A stretch of 64,000 nt of DNA, from the NCBI RefSeq assembly GCF_030268065.1, contig NZ_BSDD01000002.1, positions 248,001-312,000 on the forward strand, read 5' to 3'. A program made the position numbers and the translations under genes. The DNA is from Geothrix rubra. GTDB lineage: Bacteria > Acidobacteriota > Holophagae > Holophagales > Holophagaceae. This document shows, piece after piece, positions 23,811 to 33,326 of this stretch; the stretch's first letter is position 1; each line of letters begins with the position of its first letter. The notes beneath the pieces were generated by a model that made no database searches, was not told the DNA's origin, and saw only the letters and a program-made list of their open reading frames with translations.

Positions 23811-24161
23811 ATGGCCTTCACCCTCGCCCTCCGCCGCCGCTTCGTGGCCGACCACTTCCACGACCTGCCGGGCTTCGTCGAGGCGCGCCATGGCCACAAC
23901 TGGGAGCTGGAGGCCACGGCCGCCCTGGCTTCGGAAGCGGAGGAGGGGGCCTTCGCCGCCGCCCTGGACGCCTGGGTGGCGGAGGTGGACTACCACCTGC
24001 TGAATGACCTGCCGGCCCTGGCCGGGCGCAACCCCACGGCGGAACTGCTGGCCCAGCGCGCCCTGGAGCACCTCCGGGGGGCGGGCCTCGATGCGCGGGC
24101 CGTGAAGGTCCGCGAGAAGGCCAACTACTGGGCCCTGTGCCGCGCCGGGAACGCGCAGTGA
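23811..24161 (+). CDS. 6-pyruvoyltetrahydropterin synthase/QueD-like protein
   Basis: A 116-residue T-fold protein. Zinc ligands are plausible at His15 and His27/His29 (ARHGHNWELEA), and a C-terminal Glu (KVREKANYWA) matches the substrate-anchoring residue. The catalytic Cys that lies ahead of HGH in PTPS/QueD is absent (GFVEARHGH), so either another residue does the chemistry or the reaction differs. No other queuosine genes adjoin. TATACT lies exactly six bases before ATG without an SD. Confidence 0.72.
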   Translation: MAFTLALRRRFVADHFHDLPGFVEARHGHNWELEATAALASEAEEGAFAAALDAWVAEVDYHLLNDLPALAGRNPTAELLAQRALEHLRGAGLDARAVKVREKANYWALCRAGNAQ

Positions 24162-25552
24162 GGCGCCCCGCCGCCCGCTCGACCGGAGTCGCCGCGGTCC
24201 TGCTGGCCCTCCTGGCCTGCGGCCGGACGGAGGCGCCGGCGCCGGCCGGGAAGGGTCCGGGGACGCCCGCCGCCACGGCACTTGCGCCCTGGACCTGGCA
24301 TCCCCTGGGCGGGCTGGCGGTCATCGAGGGTGAGGTCCCAGAGCCCACGGACCTGATCCTCGAGGGGCGCTCCATCCGGGAGACCCGCTACGCCGAGGCG
24401 GGCCCCGTGCGCTGGGAGCTCTACCGGCCGCCCGAGGGCGAGACGGCCGTGCTGCGCACCGCCTCGGGCCGCGTCCTGGCCCGCTTCGACTTCACCACCC
24501 GGAAGGCCGCCCCCCCGCCACCCCGTCCCGCGCCGGCCCCGCCTGCACCCAGGCCGCCCGCGCCAGCGCCCCCGGCGTCGAGGCCCACGACGTCCCCTTC
24601 CGCCACCCATGCCCGCCCGGCCGCCGTGCCTGCGCCCCGGCCCCTTCCCGCCCGGCCCTCCGCACCCCTGCTGGCGCCGCTGGAGGCGGCCCCCGCCGCC
24701 CCCCCGAAGCCGGCCTGGAGGGACCTGCAGCCCTCCGCCCCGGGCCCCTCGCACCCCCTGCCTCCCGGAGCCCTGCCCCGCTGGCCCGGGGAGGGCGAGG
24801 CCCTGAACCTCACGCGCGGGCCCGTGGGCCGGAAGCAGCTGCTGCTGAGCTTCGACGGCGGCTCCAGCGCCGAGGTGGCCACCGAGGTCCTGGACACCCT
24901 GAAGACCCGCGGGGTGCACACCACCTTCTTCCTCACGGGCGCCTTCATCCGGCGCTACCCCGACCTCGTGCGGCGCATGGCCGCCGAGGGCCACGAGATC
25001 GGCAACCACACCCTGGACCATCCCCACTTCGCCCCGGGCATGCGGCGTGATCCGGCCTGGACCAAGGCCCGCGTGCAGAAGGAGCTGCTGGATGCCGACG
25101 CGGAGCTGGTGAAGGTGCTCGGGCGCCCCATGGATCCCTGGTGGCGCGCCCCCTACGGGGAACAGACGCCGGAGATCCGCCGGTGGGCCGAGGAGCTTGG
25201 GTACCGCCACGTGGGCTGGAGCGAAGGGGCCGACACCCTCGACTGGGCCACGGCCAAGGAACGGCGCCTCTACCGCAGCGGCACGGCCATCCTCCAGCGG
25301 CTCCACCAGCGGCTCAGCCGCGACGGGGACGGCCTCATCGTCCTCATGCACCTGGGATCGGAGCGGGTGGAAGGGGACCGCCCCGCGGCCGGCCTCGGGG
25401 CCTTCATGGACCGGGCCCGGGCCGAGGGCTGGACCTTCGTCAACGCCAGCACCTTCCTCCGCGAACTGGGCAAGCCCGCCTGGGATCCCCACCCGCGCCT
25501 GGCGCTCCTCGCCGCCACGGCCCCGGGGCCCAGGGCCTCCGCGGCGCGCTGA
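24158..25552 (+). CDS. NodB-type polysaccharide deacetylase lipoprotein
   Basis: A 464-residue protein starting at GTG in a GTGA overlap. The signal peptide ends in a lipobox (LLALLAC). A low-complexity Pro/Ala linker (~110-200) leads to a NodB domain with LLSFDGGSS, the metal motif NHTLDHPHF (His-x3-His) and RAPYGEQ. SFDGG replaces the usual TFDDG, so the second Asp, normally a metal ligand, is Gly. Likely acts on envelope glycans such as peptidoglycan, possibly with reduced activity. FtsK follows. Confidence 0.85.
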   Translation: MRRPAARSTGVAAVLLALLACGRTEAPAPAGKGPGTPAATALAPWTWHPLGGLAVIEGEVPEPTDLILEGRSIRETRYAEAGPVRWELYRPPEGETAVLRTASGRVLARFDFTTRKAAPPPPRPAPAPPAPRPPAPAPPASRPTTSPSATHARPAAVPAPRPLPARPSAPLLAPLEAAPAAPPKPAWRDLQPSAPGPSHPLPPGALPRWPGEGEALNLTRGPVGRKQLLLSFDGGSSAEVATEVLDTLKTRGVHTTFFLTGAFIRRYPDLVRRMAAEGHEIGNHTLDHPHFAPGMRRDPAWTKARVQKELLDADAELVKVLGRPMDPWWRAPYGEQTPEIRRWAEELGYRHVGWSEGADTLDWATAKERRLYRSGTAILQRLHQRLSRDGDGLIVLMHLGSERVEGDRPAAGLGAFMDRARAEGWTFVNASTFLRELGKPAWDPHPRLALLAATAPGPRASAAR

Positions 25553-25585
25553 GCTACACTGGTGCCAGATCATCGCGGAGGCGGA

Positions 25586-28123
25586 TTGGAGGGCGTGGGC
25601 CGGTGGGTGCTTCGGGCGCTGGGGGCCTTCACGGCCCTGGTGCTGATCCTCTCCCTCGCCAGCTACTACCCCCTGGACCCGCACCCCTTCGCGCAGGGCG
25701 GCGCGGTGGCCGCCGTCCACAACCTCTGCGGCACCCTCGGCGCCATGCTGGCCGGTCTCCTCCAGACCCTGGCGGGCCTGGGCGCCTGGGTGGTGCCCCC
25801 GTACCTGCTCTGGGAGGCCTGGCCCCACGAGGGCCGGCGCTGGCCCCGGCGGATCGCCTGGCTGGCCCTCGCCCTGGGCCTCTGGACCGCCCTCGGCGGC
25901 TTCGGCTCCCGGGTGTGGCAGGACGGCGCCGGCGGTTCCCTGGAGCTGCGCTGGGGCGGGTGGCTGGGCAGCATGCTGTGGCCCGCCCAGCGCCGCGTGC
26001 TGGGCCCCGTGGGGCTGCCGCTGGTGCTCGCCCTCCTCTTCGTCGTATGCGCCCTCGTGCTCGCCCCGGCCCTCACTCGCGCGCTGGGCCGCCTGCTGGT
26101 CCGCTGGTTCGGCGAGCGGGCCTGGCCCTGGCTGCGGCCCATGCCCGCCCGGGGCATCCAGGGCTTCATCGCCATGGTGCGGCGCCCCTTCCTCCGGTGG
26201 CGGAATCCCGACCAGCCGGAGCTGGACGCCAGCGACGCCGTGGCCCTGCAGGCCCTGGCGGCCCGCCAGCAGGACCTGGAGGACCAGCGCGAGGCGCTCC
26301 TGCGGGCCGAGCTGGAGACGGCCGAGATCCGGAAGAAGCAGCCCCGCATCCGGGCGGAGGACCTCCTCCCGACCATCCACTCCATGAACCTGGACGCGGC
26401 GGTGCTCGAGGGGGTGCCCCTGGATCCGCCCCGTCCCGTTTCCCAGGAGGGCGGCTTCCGGACGAAGCTCCTGGCCCAGGCCCCGCCGCCCCTGCCGCCG
26501 AAGCCCACCGTGGCGAAGGCCCAGGTGGCCAAGGACCGCTTCGGCCGCGAGATCGTGCAGATGCCCCTGCCCCTCACGGAGCCCACCCCGTCGCGCCCTC
26601 TGCCGACGCTGCCCGAGCCACGGCCCGAGCCCAAGGCGCCCGCCCCCGTCGAGCGGGAGACGCTGCCCCCCCGCAGGCTCTTCGATCCGCCGGCCCCCCA
26701 CGCCCGCCTCGATCCGGCCCTGCTCACGGGCATCAAGGAACGCATTGGACAGAAGCTGTCCGAATTCAAGATCAAGGGCTCCGTGACGGGCATGCAGCCC
26801 GGTCCGGTGGTCACGGTCTTCGAATTCCAGCCGGATGCCGGCATCCCCCTCTCCCGCATCCTGGGCATGGAGGAGGACCTGGCCCTCGCCCTCCAGGCCG
26901 AGGCCGTGCGCATGGACCGCATCCCCGGCAAGAACCTGGTGGGCATCGAGGTGCCCAACCCCGTGCGGGAGATCATCACCTTCCGCGAGGTCATCGACAG
27001 CCCCGCCTTCCGCGAGGCCCCGGGCCTGCTGGCCCTGGCGCTCGGCAAGGACATCGCGGGACATCCCGTGGTGGCCGACCTGAACAAGATGCCCCACCTC
27101 CTCATCGGCGGCAGCACCGGCAGCGGCAAGAGCGTGGGCGTGAACGCCATGATCTGCTCCATCCTCGTGCGGGCCCTGCCCGAGGAGGTGAAGCTCATCC
27201 TCGTGGACCCGAAGATGGTGGAGCTGGGCGTCTACGAGGACATCCCGCACCTCTGGGCCCCGGTGGTGACGGACATGAAGGAGGCGGGCCGCGTCCTGAA
27301 ATGGGTCGTGGCCCAGATGGAGGACCGCTACCGGCGGCTGGCCCTGCTCTCCGTGCGCGACCTGAAGAGCTTCAACGCCAAGATCGCCGATGCCGGCGGC
27401 CACCTGGACATCTCCGAGCGCACGCCGAACCCGCGCTGGCCGGACCGGCCCGCGGTGCTGGAGCCCCTGCCCCATGTGCTGGTGGTCATCGACGAGCTGG
27501 CGGACCTGATGATGGTGGCCCGCAGCGAAGTGGAGGACAGCATCGCCCGCATCGCCCAGAAGGCCCGGGCCGTGGGCATCCACCTCATCCTGGCCACCCA
27601 GCGGCCCAGCGTGGACGTGGTCACGGGCGTCATCAAGGCGAACCTCCCCAGCCGCCTCAGCTATCGCGTCCGCACCAAGATCGACAGCCGCACCATCCTG
27701 GATGCCGGCGGCGGCGAGCAGCTCCTCGGGGCGGGCGACGCCCTGTTCCTTCCCAACGGGGCCAGCCATCCCAAGCGCATCCACGCGCCGTTCCTCACGG
27801 AGGAGGAGACCCTGCGGCTCGTCACCTGGCTCCGCGAGCGGGGCCGGCCCGACTACAACCAGGCCCTCATCAGCGCCATGGAGACGGAGGAGGAGACGGC
27901 CCTCCTCGACGAGGGCGACGCCGGTGGCGGGGACGACATCTACGACCGCGCCGTGGCCGTGGTCAAGCGGGAGCGCAAGGCCAGCACCAGCCTCCTGCAG
28001 CGCAAGCTGAACCTCGGCTACGGCCGCGCCGCCCGCCTCATCGACCGGATGGAGGAGGAGGGGATCGTCGGACCCGACCGCGGGGCCGGGAAGCCCCGAG
28101 AGGTCTTCGCGCCCGAGGCGTGA
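25586..28123 (+). CDS. ftsK: DNA translocase FtsK
   Basis: About 845 residues. Four N-terminal membrane helices, a Pro-rich linker (~290-380), then the hexameric motor: Walker A GGSTGSGKSVGVNAM, Walker B HVLVVIDELADLMMV, and the motif LILATQRPSVDVVTG. A C-terminal winged helix for KOPS recognition follows (STSLLQRKLNLGYGRAARLI). It pumps chromosome termini through the septum and activates XerCD. I take TTG 25586, preceded by GGAGG; GTG 25562 is an alternative. A TACACT -10-like box lies at 25555. Confidence 0.93.
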   Translation: MEGVGRWVLRALGAFTALVLILSLASYYPLDPHPFAQGGAVAAVHNLCGTLGAMLAGLLQTLAGLGAWVVPPYLLWEAWPHEGRRWPRRIAWLALALGLWTALGGFGSRVWQDGAGGSLELRWGGWLGSMLWPAQRRVLGPVGLPLVLALLFVVCALVLAPALTRALGRLLVRWFGERAWPWLRPMPARGIQGFIAMVRRPFLRWRNPDQPELDASDAVALQALAARQQDLEDQREALLRAELETAEIRKKQPRIRAEDLLPTIHSMNLDAAVLEGVPLDPPRPVSQEGGFRTKLLAQAPPPLPPKPTVAKAQVAKDRFGREIVQMPLPLTEPTPSRPLPTLPEPRPEPKAPAPVERETLPPRRLFDPPAPHARLDPALLTGIKERIGQKLSEFKIKGSVTGMQPGPVVTVFEFQPDAGIPLSRILGMEEDLALALQAEAVRMDRIPGKNLVGIEVPNPVREIITFREVIDSPAFREAPGLLALALGKDIAGHPVVADLNKMPHLLIGGSTGSGKSVGVNAMICSILVRALPEEVKLILVDPKMVELGVYEDIPHLWAPVVTDMKEAGRVLKWVVAQMEDRYRRLALLSVRDLKSFNAKIADAGGHLDISERTPNPRWPDRPAVLEPLPHVLVVIDELADLMMVARSEVEDSIARIAQKARAVGIHLILATQRPSVDVVTGVIKANLPSRLSYRVRTKIDSRTILDAGGGEQLLGAGDALFLPNGASHPKRIHAPFLTEEETLRLVTWLRERGRPDYNQALISAMETEEETALLDEGDAGGGDDIYDRAVAVVKRERKASTSLLQRKLNLGYGRAARLIDRMEEEGIVGPDRGAGKPREVFAPEA

Positions 28124-28313
28124 AGGCGCCTGCCGCGGAGACCCCACCTGAGCCGCAATCTCCTCAAAGGACCTAACTTCCAGGTCGCACGCCACATGGG
28201 GTCGACCGCAAAAAAGCGGCCACCAGACTGTCCGTAGACCGACATCACACATTTCTTGATCAGGCAGTAACCAATGCGGACACTCTCCTCACCCCACCAC
28301 CTGAGGAGCCGCC
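28124..28313 (+). promoter_or_regulatory. Intergenic region with putative promoter for the haem-rhodanese gene
   Basis: This 190-base gap is less GC-rich than average. A small stem CCGC-AAAAAA-GCGG (28206-28219) is the only terminator candidate for ftsK, and it is weak. TTGATC (28256-28261) and GACACT (28279-28284), 17 bases apart, form a plausible promoter about 30 bases before the ATG; GAGGAG (28303-28308) is the SD. Confidence 0.45.
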
Positions 28314-29684
28314 ATGAATCCCCGATTGCTCATCCCCCTGGCCGTGGTCACGGCCACGGTCCTGTCCGCCGACGCGCCGCGCCCGGTCTCCGCAAAGATC
28401 TGCACCACCTGCCACACCACGGCGCCGGGAAACCTCCGCGGCTACCTGGACAACGTGGTGGTGAAGACCGGCTCCTTCCAGCTGAAGCTCGACGAGGCCA
28501 CCGAGGTCCTGCGCTACGACAAGGCCGGCCTCAAGGTCGTCTCGGAGGAGAAGGCCGACAGCCCCGAGGCCGCCCTCAAGGCCATCAAGAAGGGTCACGA
28601 AGTCCGCGTGGAATTCACGGAGAAGGACGGCGTGAAGACCGCCACCCTCATCTCCGTCAAGCCGCCCGTCAAGCTGGCCGCGGCGGACATGGTGTCCACC
28701 GAGGAGGTCCAGCGGCTGGTGGCCCTCGGGCCCGAGAAGGGGAACTACTTCCTCTTCGATTCTCGGCCGCCGGTGCGCTTCAACGAAGGCAGCATCCCCA
28801 CCGCCGTGAACCTCCCCTTCCCGGCCTTCGACAAGAACGTGGGCAAGCTGCCGGCGGACAAGGCCGCGCTGGTGATCTTCTTCTGCAACGGGAAGACCTG
28901 CAACATGAGCCCCAGTTCGCTCGCCAAGGCCCGCAAGCTGGGCTACACGAATGCCAAGGTCTACGTGGACGGCATGCCCGCCTGGTACGCGAAGCACTAC
29001 GGTGTGGTCTCGCCCGCGTCCTTCAAGGAGGCCTTCCTCGACAAGGACATCCCGGCCATCGTCCTCGATGTCCGTCCCCTCGCCGAGGCGCGCCAGGGCT
29101 TCATCAAGGGCTCCGTCAGCGTGGCTCCCGCCGGCCTGAAGGACCTGCTCGCCAACGGCTTCCCCGCCGCCAAGCTGAAGCCGCCGGTCCTGGTGGTGGA
29201 CGCCGAGGGCGGCCAGGCCGCCCGCGCCGCGGCCCTGGAGATCGTCAAGGCCGGCTACCCGGGTGTGAACATCCTCACCGGGGGCATCAAGGGCTGGCAG
29301 GCCGCCGCGCTTCCCGTGGAGACCGGCGCCCCCGCCACGCAGGTGGCCTACGTGCCCAAGCTCCGGCCCGGCGCCGTCTCCGTGGCCGAGTTCACCCGCC
29401 TCGCCAGCCTCGCCCCCGAGGCCCGGAAGGAGATCCTCATCCTCGACGTCCGCAGCCCAGAGGAAGCCAAGGCCGGCATGATCAAGGGTGCCCTCAACGC
29501 CCCCCAGGACCAGCTCGAATCCCGCCTGGCCGAGCTCCCCAGGGACCGGCGGATCCTCGTGCACTGCGGCACCGGGGCCCGGGCCGAGATGGCCTACAAC
29601 ATCCTGAAGGACCGGGGCTACAACGTGGCCTACCTCAATGCCGAGATCACCATCATCGACACGGGCGAGTTCACCATCGACTGA
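28314..29684 (+). CDS. Exported triple-rhodanese protein with a c-type haem motif
   Basis: A 456-residue exported protein. Behind the signal peptide is CTTCH (residues 30-34), a canonical haem c site, and a ~85-residue unassigned region. Three rhodanese-like domains follow, at ~125-230, ~232-335 and ~355-456. Domain 1 has a candidate catalytic Cys191 (FFCNGKTC), domain 2 has none (VVDAEGGQAA), and domain 3 has Cys418 in VHCGTGARAE. Sulfane-sulfur transfer coupled to electron transfer in the periplasm is inferred. The haem Cys pair could instead bind metal. Confidence 0.82.
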   Translation: MNPRLLIPLAVVTATVLSADAPRPVSAKICTTCHTTAPGNLRGYLDNVVVKTGSFQLKLDEATEVLRYDKAGLKVVSEEKADSPEAALKAIKKGHEVRVEFTEKDGVKTATLISVKPPVKLAAADMVSTEEVQRLVALGPEKGNYFLFDSRPPVRFNEGSIPTAVNLPFPAFDKNVGKLPADKAALVIFFCNGKTCNMSPSSLAKARKLGYTNAKVYVDGMPAWYAKHYGVVSPASFKEAFLDKDIPAIVLDVRPLAEARQGFIKGSVSVAPAGLKDLLANGFPAAKLKPPVLVVDAEGGQAARAAALEIVKAGYPGVNILTGGIKGWQAAALPVETGAPATQVAYVPKLRPGAVSVAEFTRLASLAPEARKEILILDVRSPEEAKAGMIKGALNAPQDQLESRLAELPRDRRILVHCGTGARAEMAYNILKDRGYNVAYLNAEITIIDTGEFTID

Positions 29685-29702
29685 TCCGGAGCACACCAAG
29701 GC

Positions 29703-29731
29703 AGAAGGGCCGGTCCTCGACCGGCCCTTCT
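29703..29731. terminator. Bidirectional terminator
   Basis: Perfect 13-bp stem AGAAGGGCCGGTC / GACCGGCCCTTCT with CTC loop, T-rich after the stem on the plus strand (ctcattc) and A-rich on the minus strand. It lies between the convergent rhodanese and P460-like genes and touches the stop of the latter. Confidence 0.9.
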
Positions 29732-30705
29732 CATTCCTGCGGCGTCCCCGCCGGACTCGCGGGCGCCCCGGCGGCCTTCCGGGGCGTGCGCGCGCGGCTG
29801 CGCCGGGCGGGATCAGCCAGGCCGGCCGCATGGCACCCAAGACAGGACTCGAGGTGCGCGTCGGGGCTCCGCCAGTAGACCCGGGCCTCGCCGCCGGTCT
29901 CGGCCTGCCGGTCGGCGGGCACCCGCGCCCAGTAGAAGGTGAGGCGCGGCCGGCCGTCCTTCATCTCCAGGGCGTAGAGCGGACCCGGATCAGGCCCGGG
30001 ACGGCCCCAGCGGTCCTCCACGGTGCTCATGACCACCAGGGCGCCGGGAGGGAGCGGACCGCCGGCCCGGTAGGCCTCCACCGCGCCTTCGCTCACCCAC
30101 ACCCGGATCCAGCGTCCACCATGGACCGGCGACTTCAGGGGCTCGGCCTGGATGGGCACGAGGGCCGCGTAGTCCAGCGCCCGCACGGGGACCTTGGCTT
30201 CCGGATCCACCGGCGGTGGCACGACGGCCTGGGGCACAGGCGCCGACGCGGGGCGGGGGGCGGACGGACGGACCAGGCCGTGCCCCATGCGACCGGTGTA
30301 GAGGGCGATGACGGCCCAGATGAGCCCGAAGAGGAGGGGCAGGAAGCCGAAGCCCTGGTGTTCCTTCCGGGGGCGGTGCATGGCCCACAGGGCGAGGAAG
30401 GCCACCGGCAGACCCGCCGCCGCCCACAGCACGTGCCGGGCGAGTTCGGGAGGCAGGCCCGAACCGGGAAGCGGCAGCAGGCGTCCCGGGGGCAGGAGGC
30501 CCTGGACGCGGGCCTCGGCCCAGCCGCTCGCGAGGGAGGCCAGGAGGCCGAGGAGCCCCGCCCAGCCGAGGTAGCGGCAGGCGATCCACCAGGGCCGGTT
30601 GCCCCGCCCCGGGCGCAGCGCCGCGATGAGGGCCAGGGGCAGGAGCAGGCCGGCGGCCACGGGCAGGTGGGCCATCAGGGCGTGTTTCGTGGCGATCCAT
30701 TCCAT
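29731..30705 (-). CDS. Membrane protein with C-terminal P460-like c-type haem domain
   Basis: A 324-residue protein. The N-terminal ~150 residues hold four membrane helices of DUF2231 type with His residues suited to haem b ([24 protein letters not shown]). A fifth hydrophobic stretch ([17 protein letters not shown]) leads to a periplasmic domain. This has the cytochrome P460-like order [47 protein letters not shown], with haem motif CLGCH at 288-292. Inferred: a quinol- or haem-linked redox protein, working with the facing haem-rhodanese. ATG 30705 fits the first helix. Confidence 0.72.
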   Translation of the reverse strand: MEWIATKHALMAHLPVAAGLLLPLALIAALRPGRGNRPWWIACRYLGWAGLLGLLASLASGWAEARVQGLLPPGRLLPLPGSGLPPELARHVLWAAAGLPVAFLALWAMHRPRKEHQGFGFLPLLFGLIWAVIALYTGRMGHGLVRPSAPRPASAPVPQAVVPPPVDPEAKVPVRALDYAALVPIQAEPLKSPVHGGRWIRVWVSEGAVEAYRAGGPLPPGALVVMSTVEDRWGRPGPDPGPLYALEMKDGRPRLTFYWARVPADRQAETGGEARVYWRSPDAHLESCLGCHAAGLADPARRSRARTPRKAAGAPASPAGTPQE

Positions 30706-30796
30706 GGGGACAGGACCTCGTTCGGGGGCAGTGGCTTCCGCAGTCTGCCATCCCCCCGCGGGCTTGTGGATCGAAATTCCTGTCACAATCCCACCC

Positions 30797-31360
30797 ATGA
30801 AACAGAGCCTCCTCCAGCAGGTCCAGGCCGCCATCGACCTGAAGCGGGCCTTCTTCGACGCGGAACTGGACCACATCCTCCGCCAGGCCGACGACATGGC
30901 CGAGCGGCTCCGCCGGGGCTGCCGGATCCTCGTCTGCGGCAACGGCGGCAGTGCGGCCGATGCCCAGCACCTGGCGGCCGAGCTCAGCGGGCGCTACCTC
31001 AAGGAGCGCCGGGCCCTGGCCGGCATCGCCCTCACCACGGACACCTCCGCCCTCACGGCCATCGGCAATGACTATGGCTTCGAGCAGATCTTCTCCCGTC
31101 AGGTGGAGGCCATCGGCCGCCCCGGCGACCTCCTGATCGGCATCTCCACCTCCGGCAACAGCCCCAACGTCATCCTCGCCGTGGAAGCGGCCAAGGCCCT
31201 CGGGATGCGGACCCTGGGCCTGCTGGGCCGGGACGGCGGCAAGCTGAAGGCCCTGGTGGACGACGCCCTGGTGGTCCCCTCCCCCGTCACGGCCCGGATC
31301 CAGGAAGTCCACCAGATGACCTACCACTTCTGGTGCGAGGCCCTGGATGCCCACTTCTGA
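30797..31360 (+). CDS. gmhA: Phosphoheptose isomerase
   Basis: A 187-residue SIS-domain protein that isomerises sedoheptulose 7-phosphate to D-glycero-D-manno-heptose 7-phosphate for lipopolysaccharide core. Motifs: [19 protein letters not shown], the [19 protein letters not shown] stretch typical of Gmh[14 protein letters not shown], and [16 protein letters not shown] lies seven bases before ATG and no SD is seen. With kdsA it indicates a heptose/Kdo core. Confidence 0.93.
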   Translation: MKQSLLQQVQAAIDLKRAFFDAELDHILRQADDMAERLRRGCRILVCGNGGSAADAQHLAAELSGRYLKERRALAGIALTTDTSALTAIGNDYGFEQIFSRQVEAIGRPGDLLIGISTSGNSPNVILAVEAAKALGMRTLGLLGRDGGKLKALVDDALVVPSPVTARIQEVHQMTYHFWCEALDAHF

Positions 31361-31369
31361 GGACCGTCC

Positions 31370-32113
31370 TTGATCCTGGCCTCCGGGCTGTTCGCCTTGG
31401 CGCTTCTGCTGCCGCAGAAGCCGCCGCCGCAACGGCCCATGTACCAGTGGCGCGATGCCGAGGGGCAGGTCCATGTCACGAACACCCCGCCGCCGCCCGG
31501 CGCGAAGCTGGTGGAGGCGCCGCCGCCCCAGCCCGCCGTGGAGCTCGGTCCACCCGAGCCGCCCTTCCGCCCGAAGGCCACCCGCACGGACCGGCGCCGG
31601 GGCGAGCTGACCTCCTCCCAGCAGGCCGCCTGGCGGGCCCTGGAGGAGCACCTCGCCAAGGCCAGGGCCCGCAACGACCGGGGCACCCTCGAGGCCGTGA
31701 CCGATTCCCTCATCGATGACTGCCTCTGGGGCAGCGGCCTCTGGGCCGTGATCCTCCTCCCCGTCCTGTCCGTGGCCCTCATAGGCCTCCTGGGGTGGTG
31801 GCTGGCCCTGGGCCTCCAGGCCGGCACCCGCATCCCCATCGTCGCCGGCTTCCTCGTGCTCGGCCTGGCCTTCGGCCAGCTCCTGCTGACGTCCTTCCTC
31901 TACCACCCCCAGGCCCTGCGCCTGCGCCAGAACATGGAACTGCTGGAGGTGCATGCCGGCGGGAAGGAACTCCGACCGGCGAACCACGCCCACCTGGTGG
32001 AGCGCTACCGGGCCCTGGAGGATGCGGCGGACCCGCTCCAGCCGCCCTGGCGCTTTCCCGTCCAGGTGGCGGCCCTCCGCCAGGACATGAAGCAGGTGAT
32101 GGTTGATCCCTGA
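31370..32113 (+). CDS. DUF4124-domain membrane protein
   Basis: A 247-residue protein, start TTG nine bases after gmhA. The signal-like N-terminus is followed by a DUF4124-type motif (MYQWRDAEGQVHVTNTPPPP), found in envelope proteins of unknown role. Two membrane helices lie near residues 122-145 and 150-172, followed by a helical tail. Its end overlaps the hemW start by 11 bases. Confidence 0.65.
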   Translation: MILASGLFALALLLPQKPPPQRPMYQWRDAEGQVHVTNTPPPPGAKLVEAPPPQPAVELGPPEPPFRPKATRTDRRRGELTSSQQAAWRALEEHLAKARARNDRGTLEAVTDSLIDDCLWGSGLWAVILLPVLSVALIGLLGWWLALGLQAGTRIPIVAGFLVLGLAFGQLLLTSFLYHPQALRLRQNMELLEVHAGGKELRPANHAHLVERYRALEDAADPLQPPWRFPVQVAALRQDMKQVMVDP

Positions 32114-33293
32114 CCTCGCCGGACCGCTGGGGAGACACCTGCCCGCCCTCCAGGCCGCCGCCCGTCGGGAACCGCTGGGGCTCTACCTCCACATCCCGTT
32201 CTGCCTCGACCGCTGCACCTACTGCTCCTTCGCCACCACCCGGGACCGGGAATGGCAGCCGGCCGTCGTGGCGCGCCTGCGACAGGAGATCCGCGCCTGG
32301 GGTGCGGCCCTGGAGCGACCCGCCGTGGACACCCTCTACCTCGGCGGCGGCACGCCCTCCCTGCTCTCCCCCGGGGAACTGTCGGACCTCACCGGGGAGC
32401 TCCGGGCGGCCTTCGACCTCGGCCCGCTCGAAGAGGCCACCCTGGAGGCCAATCCCGGCACCGTGGACCTGGCCTGGCTGGAGGGGGCCCGCGCCCTGGG
32501 CTGGGACCGCATCAGCCTCGGCGTACAGGCCCTCGACGACGGCCTCCTGGCACGGCTGGGCCGCATCCATGGCGCCGCCCAGGCGCTGGAGGCCCTGGCC
32601 CTGGCGGAACGGGCGGGCTTCCGGCGACGCAGCGCCGACCTCATGGTGGGCATACCCGGACAGTCGCTGTCCAAGGTCCTCGAGGATGGCCGAGCCCTCG
32701 CCGCCACGGGCCTCGAGCACCTGAGCATCTACCTCCTGGACCTGGACAAGGCCTGTCCCCTGAAGGCAGAGGTGGAGGCCGGACGCCTCGCCCTGCCCAC
32801 CGAGGACGAGGTGGCGGATGCCTTCGAGGCCCTGCAGGCCGGGCTCCCGCCGCTGGGACTCGAGCCCTACGAGATCAGCAACTACGCCCGGCCCGGCGCC
32901 GAGAGCCGCCACAACCGCCGCTACTGGGAGCGCCGCCCCTACCTGGGCCTGGGCCCCAGCGCCGCCTCCCAGATGGCGGACCTGCGCTGGACCGAATCGG
33001 CCGTCATCCCCGCCTGGGTGGAGGATCGCGGCATCCCGGAGCTCCAGGAGCTGGACCCCGCGGAGGCCCTGGCCGAGATCCCGCTGCTGGGCCTGCGGCT
33101 CCATCGGGGGGTGGACTGGGGCGACCTCCGGAGGCGAGCCGAAGCCCTGAACCTGCGCCCCCTCGCGGAGGCCTGGGAGGCCCGGCTCCGCAGCCTCCAG
33201 AAGGAGGGGCTCACGGTGTGGGAGGGGGACCGGGTGCGCCTCAGTGCCCGCGGCATGCTGGTGAGCAACGGCATCCTGGAGATGTTCGTGTAG
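32103..33293 (+). CDS. hemW: Radical SAM haem chaperone HemW
   Basis: A 396-residue radical SAM protein with the CX3CX2C cluster motif at Cys34, Cys38 and Cys41 (HIPFCLDRCTYCSF), the TLYLGGGTPSLL segment, and C-terminal HemW-type elements (SRHNRRYWERRPYLGLGPSA). HemW inserts haem into respiratory enzymes; older annotations call it oxygen-independent coproporphyrinogen oxidase. TTG start, overlapping the previous gene. It fits the haem-rich neighbourhood. Confidence 0.9.
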   Translation: MIPDLAGPLGRHLPALQAAARREPLGLYLHIPFCLDRCTYCSFATTRDREWQPAVVARLRQEIRAWGAALERPAVDTLYLGGGTPSLLSPGELSDLTGELRAAFDLGPLEEATLEANPGTVDLAWLEGARALGWDRISLGVQALDDGLLARLGRIHGAAQALEALALAERAGFRRRSADLMVGIPGQSLSKVLEDGRALAATGLEHLSIYLLDLDKACPLKAEVEAGRLALPTEDEVADAFEALQAGLPPLGLEPYEISNYARPGAESRHNRRYWERRPYLGLGPSAASQMADLRWTESAVIPAWVEDRGIPELQELDPAEALAEIPLLGLRLHRGVDWGDLRRRAEALNLRPLAEAWEARLRSLQKEGLTVWEGDRVRLSARGMLVSNGILEMFV

Positions 33294-33326
33294 CCTCGTA
33301 AGAAGATGGCTACCCCGGAGCCCCGC

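Noticed and set aside
24125-28252. A 1375-codon minus-strand open frame
   Set aside because: Antisense to the deacetylase and ftsK; composition is a GC-skew artefact and the opposite strand holds clear motifs.
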